A DNA stretch of 64,000 bases, taken from NCBI GenBank assembly GCA_026129865.1, contig JAHCHG010000008.1:62001-126000 (forward strand), read 5' to 3'. A model generated the notes under the pieces. The model worked only from the letters and a program-made list of their open reading frames with translations. It did no database searches and was not told the origin of the DNA. Origin of the DNA: Pyrinomonadaceae bacterium (GTDB lineage Bacteria > Acidobacteriota > Blastocatellia > Pyrinomonadales > Pyrinomonadaceae). The position numbers and the translations under genes were made by a program. Positions 10,134 through 17,647 of the stretch are shown here, in pieces; position 1 is the first letter of the stretch, and every line of letters starts with the position of its first letter.

Positions 10134-13130
10134 CTAAAAATCAGGAGCCGCGCCCGGCGGGACGAGCCAAAACTGAGTTACCGTACGATCCTCGCCGCCA
10201 TTGATCATAACGATCCTTGATAGATCAAACTTCTTGTTACCCAAATATTCCCGGATCAGTTTTTCTATTCTTTCCACTTGTGTTTTATTGCCGAAGTTTA
10301 CGACATAACCCGTTTCATCATTATTGTTTTGAAGTTCGACGGTAAATGCGTCCAATCGAAGTTTGAGGTCTTCATTTGTTGAATACTTAAATTCATCGAT
10401 TTTGGGCGCGGCGGGAGCAACCATCACCATTCCCGTTTCCGATGCTGATTTGACGCAGGCGGCGCAGCTGCTCTTTGACGTAACCGTAGCGACGATAATT
10501 ATATCGCTTAACCCCTTGGTCGAAACTCTAATTTCTGATGTTCCTTGCCCGCTGACGATCGTTCCGTTATCGACTTCCCATTTGTATGAAGCACCTTTTT
10601 CGCCCGTCAAACGTGCCGAAAAAGTCATTATTTCGCCGGAAACGACAGCCGACGACGGACCGAGAATTGACAGATCGCCGCAATCGCAATTGACCGCGGT
10701 TGATTTATTCGCGCCCGAACTTGGTCCTGCATTTGCTGTACACGGAGTTACGATCTTTTCGCCGAATCTCACAGCCTGTTCTTCGTCGGCAAGCGCAAGA
10801 TGCTGCAAGCCTTGAGCGCAATAGCCCATAGAACGAAGCCGAAAATAAATGCCGGAATCAGGTCGCAATCTGATGGCTTTGGTGAAATCACCGATGGCAA
10901 GATCGAGTTTATCCAGCGAGCCATACGATATTCCGCGATTTTGATAAGCCTGAACGAGATTTGGATCAAGCTCGATGGCTTTCGAATAATCGGAAATTGC
11001 CTGAGGATAATTTTTCAGTTCGGAATACGCAATGCCGCGATTATTGTAGGCTCTGGCGAGTTTCGGGTCCAAGTCGGTCGCTTTTGTGTAGCTTTTGATC
11101 GCTTCTTGATAATTTTTTTCCTTAGTTTGGTTGATGCCCAATTCAACCCAGTCATTCGGAGTTTTTGCCGCAAAAACACCGGACGGCAGTTTTGGAAATC
11201 CTAAATCTTTAGAATCGAATAGTAGATTCGGATTTTTATTTGCGTTATTTGCCGCATTGCTGTTCCATGAAGTTCCCGGCAACGGCACATCATTCGGATA
11301 AAGCGGTTTCGGTTTACCTTTATTGATAAATTGCCAGTTGGCAGAGTCGAATTTTTGGATCTTGACCATTGCAATTCGGATATCGGTATCAAATGATTTA
11401 AAATTTTCCAGCTTTTGATAATCGTCTACCTTAACGAGAATTAAGGCCGTATATCCGGCATAAAAATCAGTTTTCATCAGTTCGCCAACTTTTGCCCGAA
11501 TAATTTTATTTGCTTCTTCCTTTGATTTTCCCTGAATCAATCTATCCAGATTTCCTGCAAATGTTTTACCTTTTTCGTTCGAGGTTTTTAACTCCGCTTC
11601 GGTCGGTTGACGGGAATTTACAGTCTTTGTTGAAAGATCGGGCGAATCTTGACCAAACAATCCAACCGAACCTAGCTTTGTCTTTAAATCATTTGAATTT
11701 CCCGAATTTTGATTTTTTTCCGCCGGACAGGTTTTCGGGCGTGCTTGCTTGTTTTCACTCGCCGGCACTAAGCTAAAACTAAAGTTTAAACTCTTGATTT
11801 TTCCTGTTATCAAATTTGCATCTCCCAAAGGAAGTTTTGCTTCACTAAGAAGTTGAGATGCTTTTTTCAAATCTGCTTTCGCTCTTGAAATATCAATATA
11901 ACCGTATGCTTCAGCCCGACTTAAATAATGTAGTAAATCGTTCGGATTTCTCTGAATCAAAACCGTGAGTAAATTAACAGCCTCTTGAAACTGGCACGAT
12001 TTCATAGCCGAAGAAGCCATGGTAACCAGCTGAAGGCTAGACATATTGCTAAGGTCTGTGGAGGAATTGGTTTCCTGATTTGAATTGCCCGAATTTTGAT
12101 TTGTTTTCGCCGTGCATGGATTTTCTATTTTAAAACCGAGTTGGGCAGCCTTTTGTTCGTCGGATTTGGCGAGATTTAACTGTCCTGATTTGCAGTATGC
12201 TTTGGCACGATTTACATACACGGAATTTGTTAAATCCAAATCCATTTCTATGAGTATCGTGTAGTCTTTGACCGCTTCCTGATATTTGCCGGATTCAAAA
12301 TAAGCGTCGCCGCGCTTGAGATAGCCGAATATCGCTTGCGGTTTCAACTGAATGTATTTTGTGAAATCGCTGATCGCTTCATTATATTTTTTCAGATTTT
12401 TGTACGCGGTTCCGCGATATTCATATACATCGGCGAAGTCAGGTTTTAATTTGATTACGGTTGAAAAATCATTGACGGCATCCTGTAATTTATTGAGCGA
12501 GACAAAAGCATTGGCACGTTGATAATAAGCATCTACTAAATCAGGTTTCAGCTGAATGGCTTTTGAGTGATCGTTAATCGCTTCCTGATATTTTCCGAGT
12601 CTGAAATAAGAATTGCCGCGATTGTAAAAAATATATCCATCGTTCGGGTTAAGTTGAATAGATTTAGTGTAATCGGAAACTGCTTCCTGGGGCTTTCCAA
12701 TCAGACGGTAAGCATTTCCGCGACTGGAATACACACCTGCTTCGTCAGGTTTCAGATTTATCGAAGCGGAATAATCATTTATCGCCTCTGGATACTTTTT
12801 GGTCTTGTAATAAATATTACCGCGATTTTTATAAGCGGATGCGTATTTGGGGTTCAACTCAATAGCTTTTGAAAAATCGCCGATCGCTTCTCGATATTTT
12901 TCGAGGTTATCGTATGAATTCCCGCGATTTAAATAGCAGGCAGCCGCGTTTTTCGCGAGCGCAATGCATTGCGTATAAGAATTTACCGCGTCCAAATACT
13001 TTTTTTGAGTTAATTCTTGATTTCCCAACTTAAACCAATCTTCCGCATTCGTCGGCGTTTGAGCAAAAGCGAAGTTTGCCGAAAGAGAGAGAATAAAGGT
13101 AAAAATCGCGAGTTTGATTGTATTTTTCAT
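10134..13130 (-). CDS. Secreted two-array TPR protein with PKD-like and C-terminal domain (998 aa)
   Basis: An exported multidomain protein of unknown specific function. A signal peptide ends near FAFAQ (residue 24). TPR array 1 (about 30-340) starts with the pair TQCIALAKNAAACY and ends with AYCKSGQ...ENPC. A Ser/Asn/Gln-rich linker and a further helical region follow. TPR array 2 (about 670-800) ends with GYCAQGL...VTPC. Residues about 835-910 look like a PKD/Ig-like beta domain (FSARLTG..GASYKWEV). The last 75 residues (GYVVNFGNKTQVERIEKLI..SRIVMINGG) resemble a C-terminal domain that I associate with acidobacterial envelope proteins, loosely OmpA-like. That resemblance is from memory, not a search. 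Confidence 0.8.
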   Translation of the reverse strand: MKNTIKLAIFTFILSLSANFAFAQTPTNAEDWFKLGNQELTQKKYLDAVNSYTQCIALAKNAAACYLNRGNSYDNLEKYREAIGDFSKAIELNPKYASAYKNRGNIYYKTKKYPEAINDYSASINLKPDEAGVYSSRGNAYRLIGKPQEAVSDYTKSIQLNPNDGYIFYNRGNSYFRLGKYQEAINDHSKAIQLKPDLVDAYYQRANAFVSLNKLQDAVNDFSTVIKLKPDFADVYEYRGTAYKNLKKYNEAISDFTKYIQLKPQAIFGYLKRGDAYFESGKYQEAVKDYTILIEMDLDLTNSVYVNRAKAYCKSGQLNLAKSDEQKAAQLGFKIENPCTAKTNQNSGNSNQETNSSTDLSNMSSLQLVTMASSAMKSCQFQEAVNLLTVLIQRNPNDLLHYLSRAEAYGYIDISRAKADLKKASQLLSEAKLPLGDANLITGKIKSLNFSFSLVPASENKQARPKTCPAEKNQNSGNSNDLKTKLGSVGLFGQDSPDLSTKTVNSRQPTEAELKTSNEKGKTFAGNLDRLIQGKSKEEANKIIRAKVGELMKTDFYAGYTALILVKVDDYQKLENFKSFDTDIRIAMVKIQKFDSANWQFINKGKPKPLYPNDVPLPGTSWNSNAANNANKNPNLLFDSKDLGFPKLPSGVFAAKTPNDWVELGINQTKEKNYQEAIKSYTKATDLDPKLARAYNNRGIAYSELKNYPQAISDYSKAIELDPNLVQAYQNRGISYGSLDKLDLAIGDFTKAIRLRPDSGIYFRLRSMGYCAQGLQHLALADEEQAVRFGEKIVTPCTANAGPSSGANKSTAVNCDCGDLSILGPSSAVVSGEIMTFSARLTGEKGASYKWEVDNGTIVSGQGTSEIRVSTKGLSDIIIVATVTSKSSCAACVKSASETGMVMVAPAAPKIDEFKYSTNEDLKLRLDAFTVELQNNNDETGYVVNFGNKTQVERIEKLIREYLGNKKFDLSRIVMINGGEDRTVTQFWLVPPGAAPDF

Positions 13131-13191
13131 TTGTTAAGTGTAATTACTGCTGCATTTCTCGGTGGACACGGAAATATTCGAGGCGATCGAT

Positions 13192-13305
13192 TTCACGGCT
13201 AAAGCCGTTACTCTGAACGAATTCACGGCTGAAGCCGTTACTCTAAACGAATTCACGGCTGAAGCCGTTACTCTAAACGAATTCACGGCTGAAGCCGTTA
13301 CTCTG
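13192..13305. repeat. Four tandem 30-bp units around palindrome ACGGCTGAAGCCGT
   Basis: Units begin at 13192, 13222, 13252 and 13282. Each contains TTCACGGCTGAAGCCGTTAC followed by TCT(A/G)AACGAA; the first unit has ACGGCTAAAGCCGT and the last is shortened. The core can fold into a hairpin with arms ACGGCT/AGCCGT. The same 24-base segment recurs at 56218-56422 beyond the CRISPR array, so this is a dispersed family. It lies between two TPR genes and might serve as a 3' hairpin for the 275-residue gene. Confidence 0.9.
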
Positions 13306-13315
13306 ACCTGGAGGG

Positions 13316-14143
13316 TCAACTTCCGGGTTTGCAGATCTCGGCGGCGCGTTTTTCGTCTGCCCTGGCTAGATATATTTTTCGAAGCCCGCGGTATGCTTTT
13401 GCTCTGTTTATGTATGTCCAGTAATAATCGGGTCTTAGTTCGGCGGATCGTGTCAGATCTTCGACCGCTTTATTGAAAAAACCCATTTCGAGATACGTTT
13501 GCCCGCGAATATAAAATGTCCGGTCATCGGGGTTAATTTCAACGGCTTTTGAATAATCGGCGATCGCGCGGGCGTTATCGCCGCGTAATCTGAAAATGTT
13601 GCCGCGCGTGATATAAGACTCAAAATTTGACGGATCAAGCTCGATCACTTTGGTGTTGTCCGCAAGTGACTTTTCTTTGTCGATCAAAAAATAAGTCAGC
13701 CCGCGTTGGTAATACGCGTCCGCATAATCGGGTTTAAGTTCGATGGCTTTTGTAAAATATTTGATCTCGCCTTCATCGCCGATCTCGAGTTTGCCGCGTT
13801 CCAGATACGCCTCGGCGGATTTCGGGTCGATCTCTATCGCGCGGTCGAGATCTTCGATCGCCTCAATAAATTTGTTTGCTTTTGAATAGCTGACGCCGCG
13901 TTTGATGAGACATCGGGTGTTGGATTTTTCGATCACCAGGCATCTTGTAAATGAATAAATCGCGTCCTCGAAGTTTCCTTTTGCAAGCTGCTTTTCGCCT
14001 AATTCAAACCATTGTGTTCCATCGGAAACGTCTTTGGGAATCTCGCTCAACACTTGTCCGTTGACCGCATATGCGCAAATTGACAGCAGAACTAAAACGA
14101 ATAGCCGGTGAATCTTTTCCCGGTAGTTTTTGGATTTTCTCAT
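13316..14143 (-). CDS. Secreted TPR-repeat protein (275 aa)
   Basis: The shortest of three adjacent TPR paralogues. Residues 1-30 form a signal peptide (LFVLVLLSICAYAVNGQ). About six TPRs follow: FELGEKQLAKGNFEDAIYSF, then units ending in DLDRAIEIDPKS, FTKAIELKPDYA, NTKVIELDPSNF, YSKAVEINPDD and LTRSAELRPDY. The first TPR has the conserved Cys pair (TRCLVIEKSNTRCL). The terminal motif keeps LARADEKRAAEI but has only one Cys. The role is probably protein-protein interaction in the periplasm; the partner is unknown. Confidence 0.85.
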   Translation of the reverse strand: MRKSKNYREKIHRLFVLVLLSICAYAVNGQVLSEIPKDVSDGTQWFELGEKQLAKGNFEDAIYSFTRCLVIEKSNTRCLIKRGVSYSKANKFIEAIEDLDRAIEIDPKSAEAYLERGKLEIGDEGEIKYFTKAIELKPDYADAYYQRGLTYFLIDKEKSLADNTKVIELDPSNFESYITRGNIFRLRGDNARAIADYSKAVEINPDDRTFYIRGQTYLEMGFFNKAVEDLTRSAELRPDYYWTYINRAKAYRGLRKIYLARADEKRAAEICKPGS

Positions 14144-14193
14144 AAGTTTTCGCCCTTCATTTTAAATCGCAAGAATTTTGGTGAGATCGGGTC

Positions 14194-14228
14194 AAAAAAA
14201 CGCCCTGCTGCGCGATCACAACAGGGCA
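14194..14228 (-). terminator. Rho-independent terminator
   Basis: On the minus strand GCCCTGTTG pairs with CAGCAGGGC, followed by a run of seven T. It lies about 40 bases beyond the stop codon of the gene at 14268-14891. Confidence 0.85.
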
Positions 14229-14267
14229 TTCTCGAACGATCCGATTATCGGAAAGACTGCGGGGCTC

Positions 14268-14891
14268 CTAATTTCCCCATTCGGTTCCTTCGATTCTGCC
14301 GAGCAGCTGCAAATCACGCCTTTCGCGCTCGTGAAAGGAGCGGACGGTAATTTCCAGTCCGTCGGATGTTGTTTTGCCCCATTCGATATCGTAAAAATGA
14401 TACGGGTCGTCCGGCATACGCCGGCTGCCGTTTTTTCCGTAAGTTTTCAGCACAAAACTTTTGAGATCGAATTCCGGCTTGAAATCGATATACATCGAAT
14501 AAACAAAACCCTTTGCAGGGATCTTGTCGACTAACAGGCGTTGAAATTTATGATTGTATTCCATCCCGAATTCGTCCTTTTTCGGTTCCGACTCGAGCTT
14601 TAGGATCTGCGACTTGTCTTCCTGCGTCAGCCCGTGAATTCGAACTCTCAGAGTGGTGATATTTCCTTTATTTACAGGAAATGTCAGCTGAAGCCAGTCA
14701 AATCGGGCGTCGCCGACTTGCGCTGCCGATAGGTCAAATTGCTTTGCAAATTTATCAAAGGGCATTCCCAGATAAATTTCCCCCAGATCCGGCGGAATGA
14801 ATTTCCGCTGTGTCTGATACGAATACGTTTGCGCATACGCCGAAAAGGCGACTGCGATAAGAACAAATAGAACACCAAGAAGTTTTTTCAT
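14268..14891 (-). CDS. Secreted hypothetical protein (207 aa)
   Basis: I do not recognise a family. Residues 1-20 are a clear signal peptide (LLGVLFVLIAVAFSAYAQ). The mature protein contains IPPDLGEIYLGMPFDKFAKQ, a layout also seen in small periplasmic proteins whose first element is followed by a G-M-x-x-x-x-V/F segment. The rest is mixed alpha/beta and charged (YSMYIDFKPEFDLKSFVLKTYGK). The gene has its own terminator downstream and another terminator upstream, so it is probably monocistronic. Confidence 0.7.
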   Translation of the reverse strand: MKKLLGVLFVLIAVAFSAYAQTYSYQTQRKFIPPDLGEIYLGMPFDKFAKQFDLSAAQVGDARFDWLQLTFPVNKGNITTLRVRIHGLTQEDKSQILKLESEPKKDEFGMEYNHKFQRLLVDKIPAKGFVYSMYIDFKPEFDLKSFVLKTYGKNGSRRMPDDPYHFYDIEWGKTTSDGLEITVRSFHERERRDLQLLGRIEGTEWGN

Positions 14892-14947
14892 TTGGATTTG
14901 ATGCCTCTTTTTGGGGCTGCTTAGCCCAAGAATTATAAGGAATAAAT

Positions 14948-14981
14948 AAAAGGCTCCGGTTAAATCATCTTGGAGCCTTTT
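14948..14981 (-). terminator. Rho-independent terminator of the PQQ-propeller gene
   Basis: Arms AAAAGGCTCC (14948-14957) and GGAGCCTTTT (14972-14981) form a 10-bp stem just downstream of the gene ending at 14999. A/T tracts on both sides would allow some bidirectional action. Confidence 0.85.
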
Positions 14982-14998
14982 GCCAATGCCTGCCGAAA

Positions 14999-16846
14999 CT
15001 ATTTATCGCCGTCGTCCTCGGCATCGCGCTGTTCGGGTTTGTCAGCGATCGAATATGCGTTGATCTTGCCTTTATTCATATTAAAAAGGACACCGGCAAA
15101 TTCATCGACCTCGTAATCCGGCGATTTGTCATTGAAAATTATCTGCCGTTCGCCGTTTCCGGTAAGCATATTCACGCCGATCAGACCCGAACCGGAATCG
15201 CCGTCGCCCTTTATCTTTGTCAAAACGTAGTAGATGTTTCCGCTTTGTTTCGACGATTGGTATTTTTTGCCCATGAACTGCTGATAACTCGTCATCAGGT
15301 TCAAGAACCTCGAGTTTTCTCGATACGCATTATTGTAATTTCCGCGCTGAAATTGATTTGCTTCATTCGCCTGCGAAATAGCAGCAGCGGTTACGGTCAG
15401 AGCGGTCATAACGATCGATTCCCATCCGCTTATTCCGGGCGCACCGTATTTTGTTGACCACGCGATCTCCTTCGTCTTCGGATCGAAAGCCAGAAGATGC
15501 TGTTTTCCGCGAACTACGACCGTGCCGTTTTCCTGCCGGACGAGCGAAACCGGATTGTCCGTGCGTTTCGCGCCCTTGCCGAACGCTCCGCCAATGCCGC
15601 CGAAAGCGATCGCCGCGGCTTTTCCTCCGACATCCGCCGCACCGAGGCTGCGTTTGAATTTTAATTTAATTTTGTAAGCTTCCTTGACCTTTCCGGTGCT
15701 CGACAGATCGAGCCCGATCAAACTCGATTTATCGGCTATCAGCATCACGTTGTCGTTCGGCAAAACGACCATATTCGTTATCGAATCGTTGGCATCCTTA
15801 TAGATCCAATTTGTATTGCCCGAGTTTTTATCGAGCGCGACGACGCCGACCGGACCTTTTTCAAGCCATTCACCTTTCTTCGCGCTGAAAAACTGCCCGC
15901 CCATTCTGCCGTAAAGGACATTGTCGTGCAGCTGCATTTCGGCGATTCCGCCTTTGCCGAAATCCTTCGTTACCCATTTCACCGCGCCTGTGTTTTTATC
16001 GATCGCGCGGATTATGCCCTGCGCGGAAGTGTAAATAACGTCGGCGTCGATGACCGCCTGACCGTTCGTGTTCTTCAAACTTCCGTCGGTTACATCGTAA
16101 AGCGTTTTCCAGACCAGTTTGCCGTCGGTCAAACTGTACCGATGCAGACCGGCGTAGGTCATATACATCGAATCGCCGTCAAATATCGGCGGATTTTCGC
16201 CGTCGAGATTGAATCTGTCCGAACGCCCGCCGCCTGAACCGAGAAGCATTGCGCTTGCGCCGCCGCGCTTTTTCTTTTCAACGCCGTAAAGATCGACCTT
16301 TTCCGTGTATTCGTTCTGCCAGAGCAGTTCGCCGGTCGACATTTTCAGCGCGAAAATATCGGGTTTATCTTTATTCTGCCGGTTGTCCTTGATGGTTAAA
16401 AAGATCAGCATGTCGCGGTCGTAAACCGGCGAAACGTTCACCGTGAATCCGAGCATTTTATCCGTCTGCCAGACGGTTTCGCCGGTCAAAGTATCGACCG
16501 CCGTCAATTTTGTTTTCCGCTGCGCCCAGCCGGAATTATCGGCAAAAAGTATCAGCGGCGTGCCCGCAAGCTCGGTATATTCGTCTTCCTTTATCTCGCC
16601 GATGTCGGTGCGCGTCCAGACGGTTTTGCCGTCGGTGCCGCTGAGCATTGCAACGCCGGTCTTTGTTCCGACCATCAAATTGCCCGACTCCATCAGCGAA
16701 TACCATTTCGCTCCGTCAAACGACCAGACGGGCGTGTCGGCAAATAACTTGGATGGAAATATCGCGATCAGCGAAAAGGCGAAAAGAATCCCGACTGCGG
16801 CTCCAAATGTTGAAACTAAGGGTTTTTTAAATGTATTACTCTTCAT
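14999..16846 (-). CDS. Secreted PQQ-like (BamB-type) beta-propeller protein
   Basis: A 615-residue exported protein. Residues about 12-36 are a signal peptide or membrane anchor (VSTFGAAVGILFAFSLIAIF). The body holds PQQ-type blades with repeated Trp-containing strands: GTDGKTVWTRT, TLTGETVWQTDK, MSTGELLWQNEY, LTDGKLVWKTL, KNTGAVKWVTKD, KNSGNTNWIY and PKTKEIAWSTKY. This repeat is found in PQQ dehydrogenases and in BamB. No dehydrogenase catalytic or metal-binding residues stand out, so a structural or binding role is more likely. The C-terminal tail is acidic (DAEDDGDK). Confidence 0.8.
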   Translation of the reverse strand: MKSNTFKKPLVSTFGAAVGILFAFSLIAIFPSKLFADTPVWSFDGAKWYSLMESGNLMVGTKTGVAMLSGTDGKTVWTRTDIGEIKEDEYTELAGTPLILFADNSGWAQRKTKLTAVDTLTGETVWQTDKMLGFTVNVSPVYDRDMLIFLTIKDNRQNKDKPDIFALKMSTGELLWQNEYTEKVDLYGVEKKKRGGASAMLLGSGGGRSDRFNLDGENPPIFDGDSMYMTYAGLHRYSLTDGKLVWKTLYDVTDGSLKNTNGQAVIDADVIYTSAQGIIRAIDKNTGAVKWVTKDFGKGGIAEMQLHDNVLYGRMGGQFFSAKKGEWLEKGPVGVVALDKNSGNTNWIYKDANDSITNMVVLPNDNVMLIADKSSLIGLDLSSTGKVKEAYKIKLKFKRSLGAADVGGKAAAIAFGGIGGAFGKGAKRTDNPVSLVRQENGTVVVRGKQHLLAFDPKTKEIAWSTKYGAPGISGWESIVMTALTVTAAAISQANEANQFQRGNYNNAYRENSRFLNLMTSYQQFMGKKYQSSKQSGNIYYVLTKIKGDGDSGSGLIGVNMLTGNGERQIIFNDKSPDYEVDEFAGVLFNMNKGKINAYSIADKPEQRDAEDDGDK

Positions 16847-17085
16847 GATCTCCTCGTTTGGGGGTTATTTTAGATTTTTTGGACGTAGACCGTACCGTTA
16901 ATTATTAATCGCACAAAATCTAAAATTTTCGGGTCAAACTTTTTTTCGAATATAGAAATAATTGGTAAATGGAAGATAGGTTGTGTAAAATAACTCCCAA
17001 ACCAACGACAAATTTTACGATTACCGGAACGTTTTGATTTCGCACGTCTTAATGTTTGACGTCCAACTGTGAAATTACCATTTTA

Positions 17086-17640
17086 ATGACAAACGAACGA
17101 GACGTCACGGCACTTCTGAACAAAGCGCAAGAGGGCGACAAACCTTCGCTCGACAAGCTGTTTCCGCTTGTTTATGACGAACTTCGACGCGTCGCGGCGC
17201 GCCAGCTTCGCGCTGAAAGAAGCGACCACACGCTGCAGGCGACCGCGCTTGTTCACGAAGCGTATATCAGGCTGCTTGAACAAAAGGAGGTCGATTGGGA
17301 AAACCGTCTACATTTTTTTTCCATCGCGTCGGAGATGATCAGACGTATTTTGGTCAATTACGCCGTCAAGCGAAACGCGAAAAAGCGCGGTCAAAATGCA
17401 ACCAAACTCGCGCTTGATGAAGCCGTAAATTATTCGACCGGAGAGGAATTTGACGTTGTCGGCTTGGACGCAGCGCTGCGCGAGCTTGCCGAATTTGACG
17501 AAAAACAGGCAAAGATCGTCGAGCTTCGTTTTTTCGGCGGACTAACGATCGAAGAGACCGCCGAAGTTCTCGAAATTTCCGATTCGACCGTAAAACGCGA
17601 ATGGCGGATGGCAAAATCCTGGCTTCGTTCGCGTATCTGA
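17086..17640 (+). CDS. ECF-family RNA polymerase sigma factor (Sig-70_X6 type)
   Basis: A 184-residue sigma factor. Region 2 is seen in LVYDELRRVAARQLRAERS followed by TLQATALVHEAYIRLL, typical of the ECF subfamily common in Acidobacteriota and Planctomycetota (TIGR02999 type). Region 4 carries IVELRFFGGLTIEETAEVL plus the recognition-helix region STVKREWRMAKSWL. I prefer ATG 17086; an upstream TTG at 17056 would add ten residues. It is followed after 7 bases by a membrane Ser/Thr kinase. In related genomes such pairs are thought to link phosphorylation to sigma activity in place of an anti-sigma factor; here that is inference. Confidence 0.92.
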   Translation: MTNERDVTALLNKAQEGDKPSLDKLFPLVYDELRRVAARQLRAERSDHTLQATALVHEAYIRLLEQKEVDWENRLHFFSIASEMIRRILVNYAVKRNAKKRGQNATKLALDEAVNYSTGEEFDVVGLDAALRELAEFDEKQAKIVELRFFGGLTIEETAEVLEISDSTVKREWRMAKSWLRSRI

Positions 17641-17647
17641 AGTTCAA

